Counted from the stretch's first letter, positions 34,270 through 43,141 are shown. The stretch is DNA of 64,000 nt from Micromonospora sp. BL4 (GCF_003667505.1 NZ_RCVJ01000088.1:1-64000); one strand, 5' to 3'. A program made the numbers and translations. Notes: generated by a model from the letters alone, not told the origin.

Positions 34270-35129
34270 CCGGCGATGACGCGCAGCGCCTGCGGGCGGA
34301 CCTCGACGTGCAGCTCGTCGGTCCGGCCGACGGGATCACCGTCGCCGTACACCGTCATCGGACGGTCGGCGCACACGGTGACCGACGTGCCGCGGTAGGA
34401 GAAGACGTGCCCGCGCCGCAGGTGCCGGCCGGTGCGCATCTGTCGCAGCGCCACCGGGAACAGCAGCTTCGGTGCGTGTCCGATCACGACGACGTCCATC
34501 GTCCCGTCGTCGGGCTGCGCCGCCGGGGCGACGTGCAGGCCACCGCCGTAGTACCCGCAGTTGGCGACCACCACCGTGTAGGCGTACGTCCGCTCCGTCC
34601 GGCCGTCCACCGCGATCGTGTACCGGGTGCGCGGCCAGCGCAGCAGCGCCCGCAGGCCGGCGGTGGGATACACCAGCGGCGCGGGCAGACGCGACCGGTT
34701 CGCCAGCTCGTTGGCCGCCGCGTCGACGCCGACGTAGACGCTGCCGACGACGGTCCGACCCGCGACGCGAAGGACGTCGAGGTGCCGCGCCCGTCCGTGC
34801 AGCAGCAGGTCCGCGATCGCGTCAGGGGAGTGCGGCAACCCGAGCTGGCGGGCGAAGTCGTTGCCACGACCGGCGGGGACGACGCCGAGCAGACCGCCGG
34901 TGTCGGCGACCACGCCGCCGAGCAGCCGGATGGTGCCGTCGCCCCCCGCTGCGACGACGACCTCACCGGCCTGCACGGCCGACGTGGCGCACCGGCGAGC
35001 CTCTTCGGCTGTCTGCGTGTAGTCGACACGGATCCGAGCGCCGGCGGCGCGCAGCAGATGCGCCACCGGCATCAGGCGGGACAGGCCTCGGCGCGCGGTG
35101 GGCCCGAGGATCACTGCGAAGGACCGCAC
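34266..35129 (-). CDS. Diacylglycerol-kinase-family lipid kinase (YegS/DagK-like)
   Basis: 287-residue cytoplasmic or membrane-associated kinase that phosphorylates diacylglycerol or a related lipid. The DAGK catalytic domain shows SFAVILGPTARRG, VVVAAGGDGTIRLLGGVVADTGGLLGVVPAGRGNDFARQLG (GGDGT nucleotide motif and GxGNDFAR) and LDVLRVAGRTVVGSVYVGVDAAANELAN. The C-terminal YegS-type beta domain includes VVANCGYYGGGLHVAPAAQPDDGTMDVVVIG and YGDGDPVG. The GTG at 35129 begins one base after the stop of the upstream AGPS-like gene, so the two are translationally linked. Bacterial relatives recycle diacylglycerol into phosphatidate or phosphorylate other polyol lipids. Confidence 0.88.
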   Translation of the reverse strand: MRSFAVILGPTARRGLSRLMPVAHLLRAAGARIRVDYTQTAEEARRCATSAVQAGEVVVAAGGDGTIRLLGGVVADTGGLLGVVPAGRGNDFARQLGLPHSPDAIADLLLHGRARHLDVLRVAGRTVVGSVYVGVDAAANELANRSRLPAPLVYPTAGLRALLRWPRTRYTIAVDGRTERTYAYTVVVANCGYYGGGLHVAPAAQPDDGTMDVVVIGHAPKLLFPVALRQMRTGRHLRRGHVFSYRGTSVTVCADRPMTVYGDGDPVGRTDELHVEVRPQALRVIAG

Positions 35130-35130
35130 C

Positions 35131-36696
35131 TCACGGCACCAGGATGCCGGGATTGAGGATGCCGGCCGGGTCCAGCTGCTGTTTGACCGCCCGCAGCAGG
35201 TCCACGGCGACGTCGCCGATCTCGGCGGCGTACCAGGCCCGATGATCCGCGCCGACACCGTGATGGTGGCTGATGGTGGCACCGGTGGCAGCGATCGCAT
35301 CGCTGGCCGCCGTTTTCGCGTTCCGCCAGCGCTCGACCGGGTCCGAGCCGGGGGAGCAGATCACCGTGAAGTACAGCGACGCGCCGGTCTCGTAGACGTG
35401 GGAGACGTGCGACAACACCAGCGCCCCGTCCGGCAAGGCGTCGAGGATCGCCTGCCGGACCCGGTCGTGCACCTCCGGCAGCGCCGACCAGTACGTCGCG
35501 GTCTCCAGGGTCTCCGCGAACGCGCCCGCGTCCAGCAGGGCGTCCCGCAGGTACGGGGCGTCGAAGCGGTGCCGTGCCCACTGGTGACCCGGCGCTTCGC
35601 CCAGCGGCACCCCGCCGTGCGCCGCCAGCACGTCAGCGGCCGCTTCGACGGTGGGAACCACGTCCGCGCCGTCGTACCCGACGATGAGCTGGCAGCCGCC
35701 TTCGGCGTGGCCGGACCCCGTCGCCCCGATCATGGTCTCGACCTCGTCGGACAGCCGCAGCACCGTCGGCCGTGGCCCGTCCTGCGCCAGCCGCCGTACG
35801 GCGTGCAGACCGTCGGCGAACGACTCGAACCGCCAGCCCTCGTGGTGTGACTGCATGGGTAGGGGGCGGATCCGGACGGTCACGTCGGTGATGACGCCGA
35901 GTGCTCCCTCGCTGCCGAGGAAGAGCTGCCGCAGATCGGGGCCGGCGGCCGAGGCGGGGGCGCGGCCGGCCCGTACGGTGCCTCGGGGCGTGGCGACCGT
36001 CAGCGCCACGACCATGTCGTCGAAGCGGCCGTAGCCGGCCGACGCCTGGCCGGACGACCGGGTGGCGGCGAATCCACCGATGGTGGCGTACTCGTAGGAC
36101 TGCGGCACGTGCCCGAGGGTGAACCCGTGCTCGGCGAGCAGCTCGGCAGCCCGTGGGGCGCGCAGCCCGGCCTGGAGCGTGGCGGTCCGCGACACCGGGT
36201 CGACGGCGACGACGGCGTTCAGCCGGCTCAGATCGACGGCGACGTGTCGCGCCGCGGACGGCGTGAGCCCACCCACGACGGAGGTGCCGCCACCGAACGG
36301 GACCACGGCCACCCGGTGCCGGGAGCAGAGGTCGAGGACGGACAGCACCTCGGCGTGGTCGGCCGGGCGCAGCACGGCCTGCGGAGCCACCCGCACCTCG
36401 CCGCTGCGGTGACGGAGCAGGTCCGGCGTCGACATGCCCGACGCGTGTCGTGCCCTGGCGGCCGGGGCGGTGACCACGTGCTCGGCGCCCAGCACCCGTC
36501 GCAGCGCGTGCAGGACCGTGTCGTCCAACTCGAGGTCCGGCACCGTCGCCTCGGCCAGCGGTACGGCCGGCGGCGGGGGTGTCAGCTCGAGGACCTGCGC
36601 CAGCAGCGTCGAGGCGGAGCCCGGCAGCGCCTTCGCGTCCGCCGTGGTGCCCCAGCGGGCCCACCCGACGGTCGACGCTTCCCCTTCCATATTCAT
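35131..36696 (-). CDS. FAD-binding alkyldihydroxyacetonephosphate-synthase-like protein
   Basis: 521-residue FAD-linked oxidase most like alkyl-DHAP synthase (AGPS), the flavoenzyme that swaps the acyl chain of acyl-DHAP for a fatty alcohol in ether-lipid synthesis. The FAD domain has VVPFGGGTSVVGGLTP, YATIGGFAATRSSGQASAGYGRFDDMVV and LFLGSEGALGVITDVTVRIRPLP. The C-terminal half carries SHVYETGASLYFTV and ATISHHHGVGADH, where HHHGVG is the AGPS-diagnostic motif. A D-2-hydroxyacid dehydrogenase role is the alternative. Start at ATG 36696 or the second ATG at 36690; both lack a strong ribosome site. It is linked to a lipid kinase downstream and divergent from glpD. Confidence 0.82.
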   Translation of the reverse strand: MNMEGEASTVGWARWGTTADAKALPGSASTLLAQVLELTPPPPAVPLAEATVPDLELDDTVLHALRRVLGAEHVVTAPAARARHASGMSTPDLLRHRSGEVRVAPQAVLRPADHAEVLSVLDLCSRHRVAVVPFGGGTSVVGGLTPSAARHVAVDLSRLNAVVAVDPVSRTATLQAGLRAPRAAELLAEHGFTLGHVPQSYEYATIGGFAATRSSGQASAGYGRFDDMVVALTVATPRGTVRAGRAPASAAGPDLRQLFLGSEGALGVITDVTVRIRPLPMQSHHEGWRFESFADGLHAVRRLAQDGPRPTVLRLSDEVETMIGATGSGHAEGGCQLIVGYDGADVVPTVEAAADVLAAHGGVPLGEAPGHQWARHRFDAPYLRDALLDAGAFAETLETATYWSALPEVHDRVRQAILDALPDGALVLSHVSHVYETGASLYFTVICSPGSDPVERWRNAKTAASDAIAATGATISHHHGVGADHRAWYAAEIGDVAVDLLRAVKQQLDPAGILNPGILVP

Positions 36697-36705
36697 GTGT
36701 GACAG

Positions 36706-36724
36706 AGTGACATTGAACGTCACT
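36706..36724. promoter_or_regulatory. Operator-like inverted repeat between the AGPS-like gene and glpD
   Basis: AGTGAC (36706-36711) and GTCACT (36719-36724) flank a 7-base centre in the 45-base divergent gap. A further TGACA precedes it at 36700-36704. A single dimeric repressor here could block both promoters. The nearby TetR protein is a candidate binder. Confidence 0.55.
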
Positions 36725-36741
36725 ACATCGCAAGGAGGCGT

Positions 36742-38268
36742 GTGAAAACCTCGCTGACCGTCTCCCGCCGGGAACGTGACCTCACCGAGCTGGCCACCGG
36801 GGCGCCCGTCGACGTCCTGGTCGTCGGGCTGGGTGTCACCGGCGCCGGAGTGGCGCTCGACGCCGCGAGCCGCGGACTGTCCGTGGTCGCCGTCGACGCC
36901 GACGACCTGGCCCACGGCACCTCCCGCTGGAGCTCCAAACTGATCCACGGCGGCCTGCGCTATCTCGCCCACGGGCAGGTCGGCATCGCCTACGAGAGCG
37001 CCGTCGAACGCCACCTGCTGCTGACCCGCACCGCGCCGCACCTGACACGCCCGTTGCCGATGCTGCTGCCGGCGACCGCGTACACCAGTCGTTGGCAGGC
37101 GGGCGCGGCGGCGGCCGGCCTGCACGCCGGAGACCTGCTGCGGACCTGGGCGGGAACCTCCCGACGGACCCTGCCCGGTACGCGCAGGCTCGGCTCGGCC
37201 GAAGCGGGCGCGATGGCGCCCGCCCTGCGGCCGGCCGGCCTCCGCGGAGCACACCTGTCCTGGGACGGCCAGCTCTGCGACGACGCCCGACTCGTCGTCG
37301 GCCTCGCGCGCGCCGCCGCCGCCCACTCCGCCCGCGTCCTGACCCGCTGCCGGGCGATCAGCCTGCACCGGGAGGGCGCCACCATCGAGGACACCCGCAC
37401 CGGGGCACGCATGCACGTCGCCGCCCGCGCCGTCGTCAACGCCACCGGCGTGTGGGCCAGCAGCCTGACTCCCCACGTCCGCCTACGCCCGTCCCGGGGA
37501 ACCCACATCGTCCTGTCCGCCGCCCGTCTGGGCGGGCTCTGGGCCGGCCTGACCATCCCGGTCCCCGGCGAGTTCACCCGCTACGTCTTCGCCCTGCCCC
37601 AGACCGACGGCCTGGTGTACGCCGGACTGACCGACGAGCCGGTCGACGGACCGGTCCCCGACGTGCCGCAGCCCACCGACGCCGACATCGCGTTCCTGCT
37701 CGACGTCCTCAACAGCGTCCTCGATCAGCCGCTGCGACCCACCGACGTTCTCGGTGCCTACGCCGGGCTGCGGCCACTGCTCGCCGACTCCGACACCCGG
37801 ACCGCCGACCTCTCCCGCCGACACGCCGTCATCGACGACCCCGACGGGATCATCAGCGTGATCGGCGGCAAGCTCACCACCTACCGCCGGATGGCTCAGG
37901 ACGCCGTCGACACCGCCATCCGTCGACGCCACCTCGCCGCCGGCCCCTGCCGCACCCGCCGCCTCCCACTGCCCGGCGCGGCGAGCAGAGCACAACTGGC
38001 CCGGGTCCCCGCGCCACGCCGGCTCGTCCACCGCTACGGCACCGAAGCCGTCGACGTCCTGGCCGACGCGCCCGCCGAACTCCGGAAGCCGATCGGCCCC
38101 GACATCCCGGTCACCGGCGCGGAACTCCTCTGGGCCGCCCGGCACGAGCTCGCCCTCACCGTCGACGACCTGCTCGACCGGCGCACGCGCATCGGTCTCG
38201 TGCCGGCGCACCGCGAGGCCGCACTGCCGACGGCGCGAGCCGCCCTCGCCCTGGCCGCCGAGCGGTGA
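36742..38268 (+). CDS. glpD: Glycerol-3-phosphate dehydrogenase, FAD-dependent (GlpD)
   Basis: Membrane-associated flavoenzyme oxidising sn-glycerol-3-phosphate to dihydroxyacetone phosphate and reducing menaquinone. 508 residues. The Rossmann FAD motif is VDVLVVGLGVTGAGVALDAASRGLSVVAVDADD. The GlpD signature GTSRWSSKLIHGGLRYLAHGQ is intact. DGQLCDDARLVVGLARAA, GLVYAGLTDEP and ISVIGGKLTTYRRMAQDAVD follow, with the C-terminal GlpD extension to about 500. The GTG start has AAGGAGG upstream. The divergent AGPS-like gene would use the acylated product DHAP, so the three enzymes fit one lipid pathway. Confidence 0.93.
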   Translation: MKTSLTVSRRERDLTELATGAPVDVLVVGLGVTGAGVALDAASRGLSVVAVDADDLAHGTSRWSSKLIHGGLRYLAHGQVGIAYESAVERHLLLTRTAPHLTRPLPMLLPATAYTSRWQAGAAAAGLHAGDLLRTWAGTSRRTLPGTRRLGSAEAGAMAPALRPAGLRGAHLSWDGQLCDDARLVVGLARAAAAHSARVLTRCRAISLHREGATIEDTRTGARMHVAARAVVNATGVWASSLTPHVRLRPSRGTHIVLSAARLGGLWAGLTIPVPGEFTRYVFALPQTDGLVYAGLTDEPVDGPVPDVPQPTDADIAFLLDVLNSVLDQPLRPTDVLGAYAGLRPLLADSDTRTADLSRRHAVIDDPDGIISVIGGKLTTYRRMAQDAVDTAIRRRHLAAGPCRTRRLPLPGAASRAQLARVPAPRRLVHRYGTEAVDVLADAPAELRKPIGPDIPVTGAELLWAARHELALTVDDLLDRRTRIGLVPAHREAALPTARAALALAAER

Positions 38269-38270
38269 CC

Positions 38271-38293
38271 GGAAATTCCGTCCGAAGTCGGAC
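38271..38293. repeat. Two adjacent palindromes after glpD
   Basis: GGAAATTCC (38271-38279) is directly followed by GTCCGA-AG-TCGGAC (38280-38293). They start two bases after the glpD stop and lie about 150 bases before the hydrolase start. They may be a regulator site for the hydrolase or an mRNA 3' structure. Confidence 0.35.
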
Positions 38294-38440
38294 CATTTCC
38301 CCCCGCCCTGCTAGCGTCGTACCTGGCCAGGAAGGCTGCGCGGACCCGGTTCACAGGGATCGACGCCGCCCGGACCAGCAGGGGTGCCGCCTGGCAGGAC
38401 CGGCGACGACGGTCCTCACGAGCCGCGAAGGGTCCGGGCG

Positions 38441-39316
38441 ATGTTCGAGGGATTCGAGGAGTTCGACATCCCCACGTCCGGGGCGACGATCCACGGCCGC
38501 CGTGGCGGAAGCGGGCCCCCGGTCCTGCTCCTGCACGGCATCCCCGAGACGCACCTGATGTGGCACCGCGTGGCGCCGCAGCTCGCCGAGCACCACACCG
38601 TGGTCGTCACCGACCTGCGCGGCTGGGGCGACAGCGGCAAACCGCCGAGCAGCGCCGACCATGAGCCGTACAGCATGCGAGCGATCGCCCGCGACCAGAT
38701 CGAGGTCATGCGAAGCCTGGGCCATGAGCGGTTCGGGCTCGTCGGGCATGATCGCGGCGCACGGTGCGCCTACCGTCTCGCGCTGGACGAACCAGACGTC
38801 GTCAGCCGGCTCGCGGTCCTGGACGTCGTCCCGGTCGGCGACGTGTACGACCGCGCCGACATGGCGTTCAGCCTCTCGTACTGGGTCTGGTCCTTCCTGG
38901 CGGCGCCGGCGCCGGTGCCCGAGCGGTTCATCGACGCGGCGCCCGCCGTCCTCGTGGATTTCATGCTCGACACGTGGCCTGAGGTGAAGGACGCCTTCCC
39001 GGCCGAGGTGCGGGCCGCCTACGTCCGGCAGTTCAGCGATCCCGCCACCGTCCACGCGATCTGCGAGGAGTTCCGCGCCGCCGCGACACTGGACTACCAG
39101 CAGGACGAGGCGGACCGGGGCAACCGGAAGATCGCGTGCCCGGTGCTGTTCCTCTGGAGCCAGCGGGGTCAGGTCGCACGGCTCTATGACGACCCGCTCA
39201 GCATCTGGAGGCAATGGTCCGACGACGTTCGCGGCGGGCCGGTCCCGGTCGGGCACTTCATCCCGGAAGAGGCTCCGGAGGAGACCGCACGGCAACTGCT
39301 GGACTTCCTGCGGTAG
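38441..39316 (+). CDS. Alpha/beta hydrolase (haloacetate dehalogenase/epoxide hydrolase-like)
   Basis: 291-residue alpha/beta-hydrolase. The oxyanion region is LLLHGIPETHLMWHRVAP, with DLRGWGDSGKP. The nucleophile elbow is GLVGHDRGARCAYRLAL, giving Asp as nucleophile as in fluoroacetate dehalogenases and epoxide hydrolases. The late VGHFIPEEAPEETARQLLDFL supplies the catalytic His. The cap-domain FSLSYWVWSFLAAPAPVPER segment is similar to haloacetate dehalogenase. Activity is not proven; many relatives hydrolyse esters or epoxides. Start ATG 38441, with GAAGGG about 10 bases upstream. Confidence 0.88.
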   Translation: MFEGFEEFDIPTSGATIHGRRGGSGPPVLLLHGIPETHLMWHRVAPQLAEHHTVVVTDLRGWGDSGKPPSSADHEPYSMRAIARDQIEVMRSLGHERFGLVGHDRGARCAYRLALDEPDVVSRLAVLDVVPVGDVYDRADMAFSLSYWVWSFLAAPAPVPERFIDAAPAVLVDFMLDTWPEVKDAFPAEVRAAYVRQFSDPATVHAICEEFRAAATLDYQQDEADRGNRKIACPVLFLWSQRGQVARLYDDPLSIWRQWSDDVRGGPVPVGHFIPEEAPEETARQLLDFLR

Positions 39317-39370
39317 AACGACGGTACGTGGCGGGCTGCCGTGCCACGCCGACACCGAGGAGTTACCAGC

Positions 39371-40342
39371 ATGTCCGGACCGATCGTCCCGCTCACGCTC
39401 GGCACGTGGCCCACGCCGGTCGAGCCGATGCCCCGCCTGGCCACGGCTCTCGGCCTCGGTCGCGACGACCTGCTCATCAAGAGGGACGATCTCACCGGCC
39501 TCGGCGGCGGCGGCAACAAGATCCGCAAGTTGGAGTGGACGGTCGCCGAAGCGCTCGCCGGTGACGCGGACACGCTGGTCACCACGGGAGCGCCGCAGAG
39601 CAATCACGCGCGGCTCACCGCCGCGACCGCCGCGCGCCTCGGTCTGCGTGCCGTGCTGGTGTTCCCGGGTGCACCGGCGACGGCTCGAACCGGCAACCTC
39701 GTTCTGGACGCGTTCCTCGGCGCCGAGATCGTCTTCACCGGCGTGCAGGGCCGGCAGGCGCTCGCGGACGCCGCCACGCGGGTGTGCGACCGGCTGCGTT
39801 CCGAAGGCGCCCGCCCAGCCCTCATCCCGTTCGGCGGGTCCACCGAGTTGGCGGCCCGCGGCTACGCCCGGTGCGGCGAGGAGTTGCTGGCCCAGGTGCC
39901 CCACCTGCGTACCGCCGTGGTCGCCCTCGGCTCGGGCGCCACGATGGCCGGGCTCGTCGCGAGCCTGGGCCCGGACCGCACGCTGGGCGTCGACGTCGGG
40001 GCGGTGGACGACCCGCGGCAGCGCGTCGCGGGGTTCGTCACCCCACTCTCGCCGGAGGTACGCGCCGAAGACCTGCGCGTCGACCGGGACCAGGTCGGGA
40101 ACGGCTACGCGAGTCTCACCGCGACGGTCCAGGAGGCGCTGACGCTCGTCGCCCGGCTGGAGGGGATCATCCTCGACCCCACGTACACCGGGCGGGCGAT
40201 GGCCGGACTCATCGCGGCGATCCGGCGCGGTGAGATCGCACCGGGCCACACGACAGTCTTCATCCACACGGGCGGGCTGCCCGGGGTGTTCGGGCACCCC
40301 GACATCCCCGCGTACGCCGAGAGCCTCCCGCCTGGACGGTAG
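39371..40342 (+). CDS. PLP-dependent D-cysteine desulfhydrase/ACC deaminase-family enzyme
   Basis: 323-residue fold-type II PLP enzyme. The cofactor lysine is in LLIKRDDLTGLGGGGNKIRKLEW; the next landmarks are LVTTGAPQSNHARLTAATAARLGLR, IPFGGSTELAARGYARCGEEL, ALGSGATMAGLVASLG and LDPTYTGRAMAGLI, ending FIHTGGLPGVFGHPD. The pattern fits D-cysteine desulfhydrase (DcyD) more than true ACC deaminase, but the two cannot be separated reliably here. GAGGAG precedes the ATG. It follows the hydrolase by 54 bases and may share its transcript. Confidence 0.88.
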   Translation: MSGPIVPLTLGTWPTPVEPMPRLATALGLGRDDLLIKRDDLTGLGGGGNKIRKLEWTVAEALAGDADTLVTTGAPQSNHARLTAATAARLGLRAVLVFPGAPATARTGNLVLDAFLGAEIVFTGVQGRQALADAATRVCDRLRSEGARPALIPFGGSTELAARGYARCGEELLAQVPHLRTAVVALGSGATMAGLVASLGPDRTLGVDVGAVDDPRQRVAGFVTPLSPEVRAEDLRVDRDQVGNGYASLTATVQEALTLVARLEGIILDPTYTGRAMAGLIAAIRRGEIAPGHTTVFIHTGGLPGVFGHPDIPAYAESLPPGR

Positions 40343-40392
40343 GGAACACCGGCGGGCGTCGGAGGCGGCGAGCTGACCGGGCCCGTGGTTGG

Positions 40393-41388
40393 ATGTGCGC
40401 CGTGCGGCTGTCTCCCGGATCCGTGTGCTGGCCGGTTGTCGCCGGCGCGTCGGTGGTGCACGTGGCTGGCGCGCTGTCGGGCGCGCCGGTCCTCGCGGGA
40501 CAGGCGATCGGGGTGGCGCTGACCAGCCTCGCGGCGATCGTGCTGCTCGGTGCCGGGCGGGGCCGCCTCGCCGTGGCTGCTGGTGTCGTCGTGCTCGCCG
40601 TCGACGTCGTGTCGTCGGCGAAGGGCTCGGACGGGCCGAGGTACCTGTCGCCGTTCTACGCGCCGCTGAGCGCTCCCCGTCCGTCCGTCGGCGAGGATCT
40701 CGCGTGGCTGGGTATGGCGTTGTCGGCGCAGGTCACGCAGCATTGGCCGGCGTTGCTGGGCCTGTCGCTGATCTGCGGCGGTTCGGTGGTGACGTTGACC
40801 GACCGGGCACGGACGGACACCCGGTGGCTCCGTCGGGTCGCGTGGGCCGCCGTCGCGGGGCTGGCCGTCGCCCTGCTCACCTCCGTCGGCGGGGGTGATC
40901 TGCCCCGGCTGCTGGTCGCGCTCGCCGCCCAGTTGCCGACCATCGCGGCGGTTTCCGCCGGGCTGACGGTGCTCGTGGTGGCCGCCGGCCGACAGCGGCG
41001 GTTCGGCGTTCCGGCCATGCTGGGGGCCTTGGTGCTGATCGCGGCCGTCATCGACGCTGACCTGGCGGCTGTGGCGCCGCTCCGCCCAGCTGTCCTGGAG
41101 GAGATGCACTCGTTCAGCCAGCAGTCCGCGTTCCTCGAGCCGGGCATCCGCTCGCCCGTGGAGGTTGCCGTGGCGCTCGGCCACACCTCCTCGCCCGGCC
41201 TGGCGACGGCACCGCTGCTGGGGCTCATGCCGGTCCTTGCGATCGCACTGCTCGTGTTCGCGGCGCCGACCTGGGGCCACGGGTCCAGCCGCCGCGATGG
41301 CGGCCACGACGGGGCGCGAGGCGTGGATCCCGGCGACGGGGGCGACCCTCGCGGTCAGCACGACGGTCGCGGCCCGGAGGGGACCTGA
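40393..41388 (+). CDS. Polytopic membrane protein of unknown function
   Basis: 331 residues with about seven hydrophobic segments, for example PVVAGASVVHVAGALSG, AIGVALTSLAAIVLLGAG, LAVAAGVVVLAVDVV, AVAGLAVALLTSVGGG, IAAVSAGLTVLVVAAG, AMLGALVLIAAVIDADLA and LLGLMPVLAIALLVFAAP. It ends in a Gly/Asp/Arg-rich hydrophilic tail of about 40 residues. An in-frame GTG at 40402 is an alternative start. No family recognised. Confidence 0.7.
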   Translation: MCAVRLSPGSVCWPVVAGASVVHVAGALSGAPVLAGQAIGVALTSLAAIVLLGAGRGRLAVAAGVVVLAVDVVSSAKGSDGPRYLSPFYAPLSAPRPSVGEDLAWLGMALSAQVTQHWPALLGLSLICGGSVVTLTDRARTDTRWLRRVAWAAVAGLAVALLTSVGGGDLPRLLVALAAQLPTIAAVSAGLTVLVVAAGRQRRFGVPAMLGALVLIAAVIDADLAAVAPLRPAVLEEMHSFSQQSAFLEPGIRSPVEVAVALGHTSSPGLATAPLLGLMPVLAIALLVFAAPTWGHGSSRRDGGHDGARGVDPGDGGDPRGQHDGRGPEGT

Positions 41389-41495
41389 CGGCAGGTGGGG
41401 CGCGAGCACGATCGTGCACCGTCGGTTTCCGGACCCGCAGGCTCGCCTACCTCGTATCGTGACGATGTCCCCTGGTCGCGTGGACGGTGAGGTGC

Positions 41496-42104
41496 ATGGA
41501 CGACGGAGAACGCGAGCAGGCGTTGCTCACCGCCCTGACCACCGAGCATTTCGTGCTTCAGACCTCCCGCAGCGCCACTGTCACCGAGTCGGTGGGCAGG
41601 GCGACGGTCTTCCTCTCCATGCTCTCGGCCGCTCTGATCGGGCTGGGTTTCGTCAGCAGCAACGCCGCCTTCGTCGGGCCGTACCTCGGGGCGGTGCTGC
41701 CCACTCTGATGATCACCGGGTTGCTCACCTTCCTGCGGCTGGTGCAGAACATGGTGGAGAACGAGCTGGACCTCGCGCGGATCCAACGCATCAGGGCGTA
41801 CTACCAGCATCGGCTGGCCGGCGACCACGACTTCTTCGCCGACGCGGTGCAGGGCGAGGGCATCATGCGGGCGAGCTGGGCGGCGGTCGGCAACACGCCC
41901 GGGCGAGCGCAGCTGCTGCTGACCACGGCGGCGATGGTGGGTGCGGTGAACGCGCTGCTGGCCGGGCTCTCGGTCACGCTGCTGGCCGGACTGGCGGGGC
42001 TGTCGTCCGGGTTCGCGATCGGCGTCGGCGCCGTGTTGGCCCTGCTGGCCTTCGCCGCCCAGGTCGCCTACATCAACCGCGCGTCGATCTCCGAGCCCGG
42101 GTAG
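41496..42104 (+). CDS. Membrane protein of unknown function (four-helix, actinobacterial type)
   Basis: 202 residues. A hydrophilic N-terminus (TTEHFVLQTSRSATVTESVGRA) leads into two helices (TVFLSMLSAALIGLGFVSS; GAVLPTLMITGLLTFLRLVQ). A central cytoplasmic stretch follows (NELDLARIQRIRAYYQHRLAGDHDFFADA), then two more helices (LLLTTAAMVGAVNALLAGLSVTLLAG; FAIGVGAVLALLAFAAQVAYI). The layout is that of small SLATT-like membrane proteins, though the match is not certain. ATG 41496 is chosen over GTG 41487. Confidence 0.75.
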   Translation: MDDGEREQALLTALTTEHFVLQTSRSATVTESVGRATVFLSMLSAALIGLGFVSSNAAFVGPYLGAVLPTLMITGLLTFLRLVQNMVENELDLARIQRIRAYYQHRLAGDHDFFADAVQGEGIMRASWAAVGNTPGRAQLLLTTAAMVGAVNALLAGLSVTLLAGLAGLSSGFAIGVGAVLALLAFAAQVAYINRASISEPG

Positions 42105-42144
42105 GGCCTGGGCGACAGTGGGCCACCCGACAGAAATGGCGGGT

Positions 42145-42167
42145 GCTCGTGTGCCACCGGCACGAGC
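42145..42167 (+). terminator. Possible hairpin ahead of pdxY
   Basis: GCTCGTG (42145-42151) pairs with CACGAGC (42161-42167) over a 9-base loop. It lies in the 78-base gap between a membrane-protein gene and pdxY, and could end the first transcript or shape the pdxY leader, being only 15 bases from its start. Confidence 0.35.
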
Positions 42168-42182
42168 CGCCATGATGGGGCG

Positions 42183-43034
42183 GTGAAGATCCTGTCCATC
42201 CAGTCCTCGGTCGCCTACGGCTACGTCGGCAACTCAGCGGCCGCCTTTCCCCTCCAGCGGCTCGGCCACGAGGTCTGGCCGGTGCTGACGGTCCACTTCT
42301 CCAACCACACCGGGTACGGCGCGTGGCGCGGGCCGCTGCTGGAGCCGGCCCAGGTGGCCGAGGTGATCGAGGGCATCGCGGACCGCGGCGTCCTCGGCAC
42401 CGCCGACGCGGTGCTGTCCGGCTACCAGGGCGACCCGGCGGTCGGCGCGGTGATCCTCGACGCGGTGGACCGGGTCAAAGCCGCGAACCCGAAGGCCGTC
42501 TACTGCTGCGACCCGGTGATGGGCGACATCGGCCGCGGGATGTTCGTCCGGCCGGGCATTCCGGAGTACATGCGGGATGTCGTCGTCCCGCGCGCCGACA
42601 TCATCACCCCGAACCATTTCGAGCTGGACTTCCTCGCCGGCCGTACGACGAACTCCCTCACGGAGGTGCTGGAGGCGGTCGACGTGGTACGCGAGACCGG
42701 GCCGCGGCACGTCCTGGTCACCAGCGTGCTGCACGGCGACGTGCCGGCGGGGTCACTGGAGGTGGTGGCCGTCTCGGACGAGGGCGCCTGGGCGGTCACC
42801 ACACCGCTGCTGCCGATCAACCCGAACGGCGGCGGCGACGTCACCGCGGCGCTGTACCTCGCGCACCTGTGCACGACAGGTTCGCCGGCGATCGCGCTGG
42901 AACGCACCATCGCCTCCGTCTTCGCCGTCCTGGAGGCAACCCTCACGGCCGGCACCCGGGAGATCCAGCTGATCGCGGCCCAGGACGCGATCGCCGAGCC
43001 GCCAACCAGGTTCACCGCCCGGCGGCTGCGCTGA
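42183..43034 (+). CDS. pdxY: Pyridoxal kinase
   Basis: Phosphorylates pyridoxal to pyridoxal 5'-phosphate in the B6 salvage pathway; cytoplasmic ribokinase-fold enzyme of 283 residues. It begins MKILSIQSSVAYGYVGNSAAAFPLQRLGHEVWPVLTVHFSNHTGYG, the PdxY signature. Later come VLSGYQGDPAVG, YCCDPVMGDIGRGMFV, IITPNHFELDFLAG and the anion-hole/catalytic segment INPNGGGDVTAALYLAH, where the usual G-T-G-D is here G-G-G-D. The GTG start has a weak GGGG upstream. It stands alone, 78 bases after the upstream gene. Confidence 0.93.
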   Translation: MKILSIQSSVAYGYVGNSAAAFPLQRLGHEVWPVLTVHFSNHTGYGAWRGPLLEPAQVAEVIEGIADRGVLGTADAVLSGYQGDPAVGAVILDAVDRVKAANPKAVYCCDPVMGDIGRGMFVRPGIPEYMRDVVVPRADIITPNHFELDFLAGRTTNSLTEVLEAVDVVRETGPRHVLVTSVLHGDVPAGSLEVVAVSDEGAWAVTTPLLPINPNGGGDVTAALYLAHLCTTGSPAIALERTIASVFAVLEATLTAGTREIQLIAAQDAIAEPPTRFTARRLR

Positions 43035-43141
43035 CCCACGGTACGCCGTGCCGCGAGCCGACCCGGGCAACCACCCGCTGTCACTCTCGGGCAACCCGTA
43101 GTGTCGTCATGCGGTGGTCATGAGCGGGCGCGGGGTGATCG

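Noticed and set aside
36697..37476. N-terminal extension of the AGPS-like protein by about 260 codons
   Set aside because: The extra sequence lies antisense to glpD, is low-complexity and matches no domain; the AGPS domain begins after ATG 36696.
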